A DNA stretch of 64,000 nucleotides from Vibrio barjaei. Its GTDB lineage: Bacteria; Pseudomonadota; Gammaproteobacteria; Enterobacterales; Vibrionaceae. Shown piece by piece: positions 19,140 through 27,192 of this stretch. Location: NCBI RefSeq assembly GCF_001639065.2, contig NZ_LQXO02000053.1, positions 1 to 64,000 on the forward strand, in the 5' to 3' direction. Position numbers and translations under genes: made by a program. Under the pieces are notes generated by a model. It saw only the letters and a list, made by a program, of their open reading frames with translations. It was not told where the DNA came from and made no database searches. The first letter of the stretch is position 1. Each line of letters begins with the position of its first letter.

Positions 19140-20087
19140 ATGAAGAACATAACAAAGCCAGTATTGCTTCTCTCTGTTTTGCTCCCTTCTGTTTCATTTG
19201 CTCAACTGCAACTGTCGCCAGAGGAGTTGGCTAAGAAGAAAGAGATCTATGCAAAATTCGATACCCAAAGTGTCAATATAAAACTCAAACAGTTTTACGA
19301 TGAAGTTGATATACTGCGATATAATAATGATGCAGTTATTAATGAAATTGGTAACAAGCAAGAAGATATAGAATCCACATATAATTCGTTAGTGAACCTT
19401 ACAAGTGAAAAAAAAGAAATTAACGAATATCTTATTAATAGACTGCAAAATAACATTACTATTTATAATGAGAGCGTTGCTAAGTTAAATAGCGATACTA
19501 ATAAAGAAGCTCAACTTGTTAAGAAGATAAAAAATAATGAAGACGAAAAGCAAGCGATAGAAAAGAGCAAAGAGCTAGAACTTGCCAAACTAAAAAAAGA
19601 CATTGAGACGAGGCTGAAGCAAGATGCTGATAAGGAGAAAAAAGTCTTCTTTGATGGAAAGGTTATCTGCTCAAGTTCAATGACACTAAGTGATTGTTTT
19701 AATAAAAATAAAACAAATATTGTTAGTCAGGCTATGAAGTCCACGGTTGGTGAGTACAGGGTTCATGCAACAAAGGTTGAAGATGCTAACCTAAACATTA
19801 ATGGTACGTTGTCCTATAGCGTTGAAATTACGTATACACAGCCTTTTTCTTTACTTACTATAAAAGAGATAAATAAAGAGCTTGGAATAAGTACTAAAGA
19901 TATTAAATTGTCCTCGAATAAAGAAGCTACATACTACATTAATGGTAAAAAAGTGGGTGAAGGCAAAGAGATCTTATTTAGAAATTCATATAATTCAAAA
20001 GTTATTGTAAAGGCTGTTTATGATAAGAAGTCACAGTCTTCAATTGAGGAATTAGGTCCGGAAAACGACTTATATTATCCATTTTAA
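19140..20087 (+). CDS. secreted coiled-coil protein of unknown function, possible PEGA-like end
   Basis: A 315-aa protein with a Sec signal peptide (cut near SFA-QL, residue 21). Residues about 30-165 are charged and helical with heptad-like spacing (Lys/Glu/Asn-rich) and should form a coiled coil. Two cysteines (in VICSSS and SDCFNK) may pair. The C-terminal 70 residues contain TYYINGKKVGEGKE, the shape of a PEGA-type beta domain. The gene is markedly AT-rich compared with its neighbours and ends in a bulged hairpin, which suggests later acquisition. No family is recognised. Confidence 0.65.
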   Translation: MKNITKPVLLLSVLLPSVSFAQLQLSPEELAKKKEIYAKFDTQSVNIKLKQFYDEVDILRYNNDAVINEIGNKQEDIESTYNSLVNLTSEKKEINEYLINRLQNNITIYNESVAKLNSDTNKEAQLVKKIKNNEDEKQAIEKSKELELAKLKKDIETRLKQDADKEKKVFFDGKVICSSSMTLSDCFNKNKTNIVSQAMKSTVGEYRVHATKVEDANLNINGTLSYSVEITYTQPFSLLTIKEINKELGISTKDIKLSSNKEATYYINGKKVGEGKEILFRNSYNSKVIVKAVYDKKSQSSIEELGPENDLYYPF

Positions 20088-20158
20088 TATTGGATGATAC
20101 AGTTTTATTCTTTTAGTTAGTTATACTAAACAACTTTTATAAAGCTATTTATTATAAC

Positions 20159-20198
20159 CAGTTGTGTTGAGCACGTTTGTGCTCGACAACTGCATTTT
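20159..20198 (+). terminator. hairpin after the coiled-coil gene
   Basis: Two 7-bp stem blocks (20159-20165 with 20186-20192, and 20168-20174 with 20179-20185) are separated by a 2-base bulge with a GTTT loop. A short T-rich tail (CATTTTA) follows. Confidence 0.6.
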
Positions 20199-20307
20199 AT
20201 AAACTGAGATTACAGATATGGCACTTGATTCATAGTCGTCAAAAAAATGTCAGCGACAAAAAAATAACGCTTTTTGCTTATTTTAGATACTACGTTAAAG
20301 GCTCAAG

Positions 20308-20799
20308 ATGAAACACTTTACCGACTCAGTGAGGAAATCTCTGAAAAGAGAAGATTGGTATGCTGCCTTATTAACTGCGCTCACGTTACCCGATATATGT
20401 GGCAGACTAGAAAACCCTCAGAAACAACCTAGGGCGAGATATCAAAAGTGGTATCAAATATGGGTTTCTTCGCAGTTAACGGAAAAAACGAATAAACAAA
20501 CCCGAACAATCTTGCAACTCCGTGGAGAGGAGTTATATGCGCTCAGATGTGCTTTCTTTCATGAAACAGGCAGTAGTTTGGAGATGAGTAAGTCTCTAAA
20601 GATGGTGAAAAAATATAGATTCGTCACTCCTCAAGCGTATCGAACGCTGGATGAAAGCAGCATTAAGGAACAAATGGCAATCCCTATCGACACCATTTGT
20701 CTTGCTTTAGCGACAGCGACTGATACTTGGTTTGACAACGTAAGAGATAACCCGGTCGTCTTAGAGAGATTAGGCGGCATTCTCAAGGTGCATGGTTAA
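20308..20799 (+). CDS. hypothetical protein with an Rx4H (HEPN-like) motif
   Basis: A 163-aa cytoplasmic protein, all-helical by eye, not placed in a named family with confidence. It has the segment LRCAFFHETGS, in which R-x4-H matches the HEPN RNase signature Rx4-6H, preceded by a helix with EELYAL. The N-terminal region (WYAALLTALTLPDICGRLE) resembles small proteins that accompany abortive or toxin-like HEPN domains. No antitoxin-type partner is adjacent. AAGG lies before the ATG at 20308. Confidence 0.55.
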   Translation: MKHFTDSVRKSLKREDWYAALLTALTLPDICGRLENPQKQPRARYQKWYQIWVSSQLTEKTNKQTRTILQLRGEELYALRCAFFHETGSSLEMSKSLKMVKKYRFVTPQAYRTLDESSIKEQMAIPIDTICLALATATDTWFDNVRDNPVVLERLGGILKVHG

Positions 20800-20847
20800 T
20801 CAAGCCACCTCTGCAGTATTCATTGAGTTAGAGGTGGCGTGACTCAA

Positions 20848-21630
20848 CTATTTACAGTTAGGTTTAATCGTATCGTAATTTGGTAACGTCGCCGCTTTTG
20901 CTCTTAAGTCTGAAATACGTGTATCGTGAGATGGGTGAGTGGACAGAAGTTCTGGTGGTTGACTCCCTCCAGATGCTTTTGCCATGTTCTTCCATAACTC
21001 AACACTCTGATTGGGATCAAATCCACTTTCCGCCATTAACTCTAACCCAACGATATCCGCCTCCGACTCTTGAGTTCGACCGTAAGGTAAGATCACCCCA
21101 TATTGAACCCCAACACCCAAAGCGGCCATCGTTACATCGCGATACTGAGAACCACCAAGTGCAGCGTTGGTAATTTGAAGTCCCGTATTGGCTAACTGTG
21201 ATTGTGATAAACGTTCGTTACTGTGGTCAGCCAAAACGTGAGCCACCTCATGGCCTATAACTGTAGCGAGTTGGTCTGGGGTTACTGCTACATTCAACAG
21301 CCCTGTATAGACTCCGATTTTACCACCAGGTAGTGCGAAGGCATTAACTTGATCGGAATCGAATACGACCACTTCCCATTCGCTGAACTCAGGTTGGGGT
21401 GGCACGTGGTCTGTGATAGTTTTTGCGACACATTGAACATAAGCGTTCACTTCTTTATCTTTGCTTACTTTTTGTTCTTTTTTCATCTGCTCAAAAGATT
21501 GAGCACCTAATTGACTCATTTGCGCGTCTGAGAACAGAATCAGTTGATTCCGTCCAGTTGGAGACGATGAACATGCTGCAATAGCAGAGGTGATCACTGC
21601 TAAGCAGCAAACCTTTGTCCAAGTCTTCAT
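20848..21630 (-). CDS. M48 metalloprotease lipoprotein (LoiP/YggG-like)
   Basis: Periplasmic zinc protease of 260 aa. A lipoprotein signal ends at AIAAC (Cys20). The M48 core has HEVAH at 127-131 (zinc His127 and His131, catalytic Glu128) and ESEAD at 187-191 supplying the third ligand. In E. coli, LoiP is an outer-membrane-anchored protease linked to osmotic stress and BepA. The residue after the lipid Cys is Ser, so transport to the outer membrane is expected. The length matches LoiP (about 252 aa). It is a single gene. Confidence 0.92.
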   Translation of the reverse strand: MKTWTKVCCLAVITSAIAACSSSPTGRNQLILFSDAQMSQLGAQSFEQMKKEQKVSKDKEVNAYVQCVAKTITDHVPPQPEFSEWEVVVFDSDQVNAFALPGGKIGVYTGLLNVAVTPDQLATVIGHEVAHVLADHSNERLSQSQLANTGLQITNAALGGSQYRDVTMAALGVGVQYGVILPYGRTQESEADIVGLELMAESGFDPNQSVELWKNMAKASGGSQPPELLSTHPSHDTRISDLRAKAATLPNYDTIKPNCK

Positions 21631-21769
21631 ATGTGAGACTCCCTTAGATGTTATCCGTCCCCTAAGTTGGAATAAGAGGAAACGTGTTACCTACATTTTG
21701 ATATTTGCCATTCGCGTTAACGACAGGCATCATTCTTATAATTAGTTCACCTAAGTATAGGATTTATCG

Positions 21770-22204
21770 ATGAGTATTTGGAAGAAGAATATCTCATTAG
21801 AGGCGTTAAATTGCACTTCTAAGAACACGTTAATTGAGCACCTACAAATTGAATATACGGCGTTCACCGATGACACGTTAAGTGCGACGATGCCTGTAAG
21901 TAGCATCACTCATCAGCCGTTGGGGATGCTTCATGGCGGTGCATCTGTCGTGTTAGCAGAGACTTTAGGTTCGCTTGCTGCGAACTATTGTGTTGATAAT
22001 GACCATTACTGTGTCGGATTAGACATCAACGCAAACCACGTACGAGCAATGCGTTCTGGCTTCGTCATAGGCACCGCAAGACCGTTACATCTGGGTGTTT
22101 CAACTCAAGTTTGGCAAATCGATATTACCGATGAGAAGCAGAGGTTAGTATGTACCAGTCGTTTAACGATTGCGGTGAAAAAGAACAAAAAGGCTAGCCG
22201 ATGA
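21770..22204 (+). CDS. hotdog-fold acyl-CoA thioesterase (MenI/EntH-like)
   Basis: A 144-aa thioesterase of the 4HBT/PaaI type. The signature LGMLHGGASVVLAETLGS carries His55 of HGG and the probable catalytic Glu64, as in E. coli YdiI/MenI (DHNA-CoA hydrolase) and EntH. Its substrate cannot be fixed from sequence, and no menaquinone or siderophore genes are near. The stop overlaps the next start as ATGA, so the two genes are translationally coupled. Confidence 0.9.
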   Translation: MSIWKKNISLEALNCTSKNTLIEHLQIEYTAFTDDTLSATMPVSSITHQPLGMLHGGASVVLAETLGSLAANYCVDNDHYCVGLDINANHVRAMRSGFVIGTARPLHLGVSTQVWQIDITDEKQRLVCTSRLTIAVKKNKKASR

Positions 22205-22434
22205 TCGTCGATTTTTCCCAAGGTAAGGTGATTGTCACGCCACATGAAGTGGTGGTGCGGCTAGCGGTGGGCGGCGTGACTTTGCAAGCCCAAGTAGATG
22301 CGTTACAACTTATCGTTCCAGCATGTGTAATTTCTGCTAATGGTGCGGAGTGTAAATGGTCTGTGAAATTAGACAGTGATGCGCAAATTCGTGCTATCTC
22401 TGATGAGACTGGTATAGCGATTTTGACACTGTAA
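22201..22434 (+). CDS. small DUF3389-like protein
   Basis: A 77-aa protein whose ATG overlaps the thioesterase stop (ATGA). It is beta-rich (VIVTPHEVVVRL, LQAQVDALQLIV) with no transmembrane segment. It resembles the vibrio family I remember as DUF3389; the function is unknown. Two coupled genes here suggest a shared job with the thioesterase. Confidence 0.65.
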   Translation: MIVDFSQGKVIVTPHEVVVRLAVGGVTLQAQVDALQLIVPACVISANGAECKWSVKLDSDAQIRAISDETGIAILTL

Positions 22435-22446
22435 CTTGCCAAACAA

Positions 22447-22503
22447 GCTAATAAAGAGGAAACTTATTTCCAAGTCAACGAATGGTATTTCCTCTTTATG
22501 AGC
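22447..22503 (+). promoter_or_regulatory. inverted repeat spanning the sgrR-like start codon
   Basis: ATAAAGAGGAAA (22451-22462) and TTTCCTCTTTAT (22488-22499) form a perfect 12-bp inverted repeat, extended past one mismatch by GCT/AGC. The right arm contains the first two bases of the ATG at 22498. The left arm carries the only Shine-Dalgarno-like run (AAAGAGGA), about 38 bases upstream. In RNA the two would pair and hide the start. In DNA it could be an autoregulatory operator. Confidence 0.6.
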
Positions 22504-24219
22504 AGCCCCCGCCTAAGAAAGCAATTTGAGATTTTATTTGAGCACTTTTCAGGTCAAGACGCTGAAACACAACTAGAAGATGTGACTGGTATTTTGTTCT
22601 GTACGAGACGAAATGCCCGGATCGTGCTTAACAAACTCGAAGAAGAAGGGTGGATTGAATGGCACCCAGCGGCAGGGCGAGGAAAGCTCTCTCAACTTAT
22701 CTTCAAACAGAATCGGAATGATGTGAGCGAAACGCTGGCAAGGCGTTATTTGGAAGAGGGGCGTATTGGTCATGCATTAAATGTGCTCGACAAAGACGCA
22801 AGTCGACTATCTAATGTCATTCAAAGCTACTTAGGGGTAACTCAGGCAGACGGTAAACAAGTTATCCGGCTTCCATACTACCGTGCGTTGTCGATGCTTA
22901 ATCCAACTAAGCCGATGCGCCGTTCTGAAATTCACATAGCACGCCAAGTATTCAGTGGGTTAACTAAATTTGACGAGAATGATGTCCTACAACCGGATAT
23001 TGCTCACCATTGGCAACAGATCTCTGAAACGCAATGGCGTTTCTACATACGCCCTGGGATTCGCTTTCATAACGGTGAATTGCTCAAAATTGAACACATA
23101 ATTCAAAGTATTGAAACGTTAAAAGGCGCTAACCTTTATAAACACTTGGACAAAGTGATCTCGCCATCAGCATGGGTCATTGATGTCTACTTTACGCAAC
23201 CTGACTTTCAAGCTCCGATGCTTTTTGCCGAGAATATGGCCAAGGTATTGCCACCTGAAAGTATGCGAGCGGATGACTTCGATCGATATCCTATTGGTAC
23301 TGGCCCTTATTGTGTGACGACCAATAATGATAAGCGATTAATTTTATCCGCGTTCGATGGCTACTTTGGTTATCGTCCCCTTTTAGATACGGTGGAAGTA
23401 TGGGTCATCGACGAAACGCATTCTACATTGGTTTTCCCTACGTTAGCGGATCCGATAGCTGGAGCCCGTTCAGAAGTTCAAGACGACATTGAACTCGACC
23501 CTGGCTGTACCTATTTGTTGTTAAATCGCGTGTCTGGCATTGCTAAAGACGATCATTGGGCTCGTTATCTGAGCAAAAAAATCAATTCGTTGGCGATTTT
23601 CCGCAAGCTCCCGGAAAAGACCATTGAAGAGCTTGGAATGATTCCCGCGCATGGGCTTAAGCCTGGATGGTACCATCATCCAACGTCTGAGGCACAAGCG
23701 CTACAACAGGCTGAGTATGAACACATTGCAGATAAAGAAATTAGAATTGCCTATTACGCTGAGCATCCAACGTTCCCTGAGATTGCTAAGGGCATTGAAG
23801 AGTTATTAAAACAAGATGGTATTCGTACTAAGCTGGTACGCTATGGTTTGGATTCTCCGGAATTCGATGATATCGACATATGGATTCGCCCTATGGGTAT
23901 TGCTAGTAAGCGCGAGGAAGCATTAGCGGGCTGGTTACTTGGTCACAGCGATATCGAACATATGTCTACGCCTGAAGACTTTTACCAATGGTCCAAGATC
24001 GTCGAAGATTGGCGTGGAAAATCCAATGAAAAGTTCCCTGCTCAAGAATTGGGTAAGAAACTGATTCAAAGTTATCAAATCATTCCCATGTTTCATTGTT
24101 GGCTTGGTATCAGCAAAGACCATTGTGGTAGTTTGCAAAATGCTAAATGCAATGCGTTAGGTTGGTTTGACTTTAGTAAAGTGTGGGTCAAACCAGACGA
24201 CCTTGAGATAAACAGTTAG
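22498..24219 (+). CDS. SgrR-family transcriptional regulator
   Basis: A 573-aa regulator with an N-terminal SgrR-type winged helix-turn-helix domain (about 1-115; CTRRNARIVLNKLEEEGWIEW) fused to an extracytoplasmic solute-binding domain (SBP_bac_5, about 155-500; FSGLTKFDE...DIAHHW..., IRPGIRFHNGE). E. coli SgrR senses sugar-phosphate stress and activates sgrS, which is not seen here, so the regulon may differ. No normal ribosome site precedes the ATG: the start lies in one arm of an inverted repeat. The next gene begins 4 bases after the stop. Confidence 0.9.
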   Translation: MSSPRLRKQFEILFEHFSGQDAETQLEDVTGILFCTRRNARIVLNKLEEEGWIEWHPAAGRGKLSQLIFKQNRNDVSETLARRYLEEGRIGHALNVLDKDASRLSNVIQSYLGVTQADGKQVIRLPYYRALSMLNPTKPMRRSEIHIARQVFSGLTKFDENDVLQPDIAHHWQQISETQWRFYIRPGIRFHNGELLKIEHIIQSIETLKGANLYKHLDKVISPSAWVIDVYFTQPDFQAPMLFAENMAKVLPPESMRADDFDRYPIGTGPYCVTTNNDKRLILSAFDGYFGYRPLLDTVEVWVIDETHSTLVFPTLADPIAGARSEVQDDIELDPGCTYLLLNRVSGIAKDDHWARYLSKKINSLAIFRKLPEKTIEELGMIPAHGLKPGWYHHPTSEAQALQQAEYEHIADKEIRIAYYAEHPTFPEIAKGIEELLKQDGIRTKLVRYGLDSPEFDDIDIWIRPMGIASKREEALAGWLLGHSDIEHMSTPEDFYQWSKIVEDWRGKSNEKFPAQELGKKLIQSYQIIPMFHCWLGISKDHCGSLQNAKCNALGWFDFSKVWVKPDDLEINS

Positions 24220-24223
24220 TACA

Positions 24224-24475
24224 ATGGCAAAACCTAACAAAAAGGGTCCAGTAAAGACCGTCGACATTTTCTGTTCAAAATGCGGCGTTAAGCTATTTCG
24301 ATATCGTAAAGGTGGAAAGGGCGCGCTGGTCAAGTGTTTTAAGGAAAGGATCGCTGAAGATTTCACAGAGGAACTTGGTGTTTGCCCCCAGTGTTCGAGT
24401 GTTTTCGGCAGGGATACATTAATTCGTGGTACGCCGGCGCTCAAAATGGTTGGTGGAAAAATTCGTATGAAATAG
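24224..24475 (+). CDS. small zinc-ribbon protein
   Basis: An 83-aa protein with two CxxC knuckles (CSKC near residue 17 and CPQC near 54) that can hold one zinc, and a Lys-rich N-terminus (MAKPNKKGP). It starts 4 bases after the regulator stop and 11 bases separate it from cutA, so the three genes look co-transcribed. The role is unknown: a nucleic-acid or zinc-handling accessory protein is possible. Confidence 0.75.
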   Translation: MAKPNKKGPVKTVDIFCSKCGVKLFRYRKGGKGALVKCFKERIAEDFTEELGVCPQCSSVFGRDTLIRGTPALKMVGGKIRMK

Positions 24476-24486
24476 GGAAACAGTCG

Positions 24487-24807
24487 ATGAAATCCAATGC
24501 CATAACGGTACTTACTACCGTATCAAATGAACAACAAGCTAATGACTTAATAAGGGTGTTATTAGAGCGTCGTCTCGCAGCATGCATTCAGACACAAAAC
24601 ATCGGTAGTCACTATGTATGGGAAGGGAAAGTCTGTCATGATGAGGAAGTGTTGTTGATTATCAAATCGACTAATGAAGCATACTCGCGTCTAGAACGAA
24701 CTATTATTGCCAACCATGAGTATGAAGTCCCACAAATTGTTGCTTTACCCATTGAGGCAGGATTTAGACCTTACCTCAATTGGTTAAAACAAAATGTTAA
24801 GCCTTAG
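24487..24807 (+). CDS. cutA: divalent-cation tolerance protein CutA
   Basis: A 106-aa trimeric CutA1 family protein. Family features are the opening TVLTTVSNEQQANDLIRVLLERRLAAC (split here by helix turns), the YVWEGK hairpin, and the end HEYEVPQIVALPIE. The ATG at 24487 has AGGGAAA before it. Longer in-frame starts run into the zinc-ribbon gene and are rejected. Its 3' end overlaps the convergent yjdF-like gene by 11 bp. Confidence 0.93.
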   Translation: MKSNAITVLTTVSNEQQANDLIRVLLERRLAACIQTQNIGSHYVWEGKVCHDEEVLLIIKSTNEAYSRLERTIIANHEYEVPQIVALPIEAGFRPYLNWLKQNVKP

Positions 24808-25405
24808 CTGGTGTTTTCAGAGCAAAAAATATTAATGCTGTGATAGCACCTAGCGTGTCACATAACATGTCTTTTTGTGCATCCCAAATATCTCCTTGCG
24901 AACCTAAAAAGGCGATACCCTCATCTCCGCCAGCAATGGCGGCGTACCACCATTCTATGATCTCATAAGCAGCCGCTAGGCTCATTATGGCGAATAGCGC
25001 AAACATGATCGCTGGAATTTTACTCATCACTTTATTGCGATAGACATATTCCGCAATAGGAAAGGCGTAAAGCCCAATGGAAAAGTGGGCAACTCTATCA
25101 AAGTTGTTTCGCTCAGCGCCAATTAACTGATTGAACCAATCAAAAGGGACTTCGGCGAATGTATACTTAGCTCCTATAGTGTGAAGGACAAGCCAGATGA
25201 ACATCAAGACGTAAGCAGGTTTGGAAAACTGGAATTTTGCAGACACTAGCCAAATGAGTAACAAGATGGCCACCGCAGGAACAATCTCTGCTACCCATAC
25301 TGCTCGCGAGCTCGGCGCAATGGCTGAGAAGACAAATACGAGACAATATAAACCGGTAAGAAAGGTGAGAATTGGGCAGTAACGTGTCGAGGTTCTGTAA
25401 TTCAT
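24797..25405 (-). CDS. YjdF/DUF2238 family membrane protein
   Basis: A 202-aa inner-membrane protein with about six hydrophobic helices. DUF2238 features are the RVAHFSIGLYAFPIAEY segment, EIIEWWYA, and the LGSQGDIWDAQKDMLCDTLGA-type loop (here AFLGSQGD then WDAQKDM), with conserved Asp/Trp residues. The start at 25405 (MNYRTSTRY) is chosen because the longer frame adds 37 non-conserved residues. The function is unknown. Confidence 0.85.
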   Translation of the reverse strand: MNYRTSTRYCPILTFLTGLYCLVFVFSAIAPSSRAVWVAEIVPAVAILLLIWLVSAKFQFSKPAYVLMFIWLVLHTIGAKYTFAEVPFDWFNQLIGAERNNFDRVAHFSIGLYAFPIAEYVYRNKVMSKIPAIMFALFAIMSLAAAYEIIEWWYAAIAGGDEGIAFLGSQGDIWDAQKDMLCDTLGAITALIFFALKTPAKA

Positions 25406-25603
25406 AATATTTAGTATCTGATGTCGATGTAGTAAGCGTAGTATAACTACAATAAAACACTGTTCAATTGTGATCCGAACAAATTTGGTGATGAATAGCA
25501 CAAAAAACGCAACCATTTACACAGCTATACAATAGATTCTTTGAAAAAACGCCAACTTTTTTCTAACATCTGCGTCAAATCATAACGACAAGAAAGCAAA
25601 GTC

Positions 25604-26443
25604 ATGAAATTAGAAACGGTTGATTATTTAGCACCAGATGCAGCGGAACAATTTGTACGTTCATTAAGAGAAACAGGATTTGGGGTTCTTAAAAACCATC
25701 CGATTCCTCAAGAACTTGTAGAGTCGATTTATCAGAACTGGCACACGTTTTTCAGCACAGAAAGGAAGAATGAGTTTCACTTTAACGTAGAGACTCAAGA
25801 CGGTTATTTTCCACCTAGCGTGTCTGAAGTTGCTAAAGGGCACTCAGTTAAGGATATTAAAGAGTACTTCCATGTCTATCCTTGGGGACAGATCCCAGAA
25901 GAACTAAAAGAGCAAATCTTGGATTACTATCGAAGAGCTAATGAATTCGCTGCTGAGCTTCTTGGCTGGGTAGAAGAGTGTGCACCAAAAGAAGTGAGTG
26001 ACAAGTTTTCGATTGAACTGTCTGAGATGATCAAGAACAGCGAAAAAACGTTACTACGCGTACTGCATTATCCACCAATGACAGGGAACGAAGAGCCTGG
26101 AGCGATTCGTGCTGCTGCCCACGAAGATATTAACCTACTGACGGTTTTACCAGCGGCAAATGAACCGGGTCTTCAAGTCATGACAAAGGATGATGAGTGG
26201 CTGGATGTTCCATGTGACTTCGGAAACCTAATCATAAACATCGGTGATATGCTGCAAGAGGCAAGTGGTGGGTATTTCCCGTCTACGACTCACCGTGTGA
26301 TCAATCCTACGGGTGAGAAGCAAGAGAAGTCGCGTATTTCATTACCACTATTTTTGCACCCAAATCCAGAGGTTGTACTGTCAGATAAATACACAGCTGA
26401 TAGTTATCTAATGGAACGATTGAGAGAGTTAGGTGTTATCTAA
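25604..26443 (+). CDS. 2-oxoglutarate/Fe(II) oxygenase (isopenicillin N synthase-like)
   Basis: A 279-aa non-heme iron oxygenase. The iron triad is H173, D175 (AAHEDINLLT) and H230 (TTHRV). The 2-oxoglutarate carboxylate site is R244-I-S246. An N-terminal DIOX_N-type region (GFGVLKNHPI) is present. The substrate is unknown. Similar bacterial proteins are often annotated as flavonol synthase-like, without real support. It is monocistronic and followed by a good terminator. Confidence 0.88.
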   Translation: MKLETVDYLAPDAAEQFVRSLRETGFGVLKNHPIPQELVESIYQNWHTFFSTERKNEFHFNVETQDGYFPPSVSEVAKGHSVKDIKEYFHVYPWGQIPEELKEQILDYYRRANEFAAELLGWVEECAPKEVSDKFSIELSEMIKNSEKTLLRVLHYPPMTGNEEPGAIRAAAHEDINLLTVLPAANEPGLQVMTKDDEWLDVPCDFGNLIINIGDMLQEASGGYFPSTTHRVINPTGEKQEKSRISLPLFLHPNPEVVLSDKYTADSYLMERLRELGVI

Positions 26444-26454
26444 CGAATAGAATC

Positions 26455-26484
26455 AAGGTCAGCTTTATGCTGGCCTTTTTTGTG
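26455..26484 (+). terminator. terminator after the 2OG oxygenase gene
   Basis: A 9-bp stem (26455-26463 with 26469-26477, one G-T pair) with a TTTAT loop and a run of six T bases. Confidence 0.9.
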
Positions 26485-26544
26485 TATTCAAGGAGTGGAA
26501 GTGCTAATCTCTAAATGAAGACACAGTGTAATAGGAGAGGATGA

Positions 26545-27156
26545 TTGACAGGATCTAAAGATTGCCAAGTCCAATCTCATCGACAAGCAGATAACCCTCT
26601 GCTTTGGTCGGTATTACATTTAATTGAGAACAATGTGGATGGTTTGAAAATTCATACCTTAGCTTCTCAACTCACTGACGCAGGCTTGATACCGTCACTG
26701 GATGAGTCTCCAGAAAAAGACCTGTTCAAACGAAACTTCTTACTAATGAATGCCCTGTATCAGCTACAAGAGTTACTGATACCCGAGAAGTGGTTGCAAG
26801 TCGAAGCTATGGACATTCAACTTTTCTCTTACCGTTCCGCGGAGCACGCAATAGATAAAAATAACCCATTGAGAGAATACTATCTGGATTGGTCACACTA
26901 TGAGGCTGATACAGGAGAGGTAAAACGATTGTTAGAGGATTTTTGGCAACGGTACAAAAATTTTGTTGGTGTTTCATCTGTGACAATGTCACGAAGTGTT
27001 GCGCTTAAGTGTTTTGAATTAAATGAATGGGCGACGCAAAAAGAGATAAGACAAGCGTGGCGTAAACTAGCCCTTAAGTGGCATCCGGATCGTGAAGGTG
27101 GTGATGCGGAGAAGTTTAGGCGTTATTGCGAAGCTTGGTCGCTATTGAAGGAGTAG
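26545..27156 (+). CDS. DnaJ-related J-domain protein (TTG start)
   Basis: A 203-aa co-chaperone-like protein. The N-terminal three quarters match the DnaJ-related region (PF12339 type). The C-terminal J domain (about 150-203) has HPD in LKWHPDREGGD, the motif that stimulates DnaK ATPase. The TTG at 26545 is supported by AGGAG ending 7-8 bases before it. The nearby ATG at 26541 is in another frame and stops after five codons. No other in-frame start occurs for about 50 codons. Confidence 0.87.
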   Translation: MTGSKDCQVQSHRQADNPLLWSVLHLIENNVDGLKIHTLASQLTDAGLIPSLDESPEKDLFKRNFLLMNALYQLQELLIPEKWLQVEAMDIQLFSYRSAEHAIDKNNPLREYYLDWSHYEADTGEVKRLLEDFWQRYKNFVGVSSVTMSRSVALKCFELNEWATQKEIRQAWRKLALKWHPDREGGDAEKFRRYCEAWSLLKE

Positions 27157-27192
27157 TGAGTCTAAAGACTCACTACATTTGGCATTACGTAA

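Noticed and set aside
24382..24486. Extended N-terminus of cutA
   Set aside because: It lies inside the zinc-ribbon gene in another frame and has no ribosome site; the ATG at 24487 fits the family.
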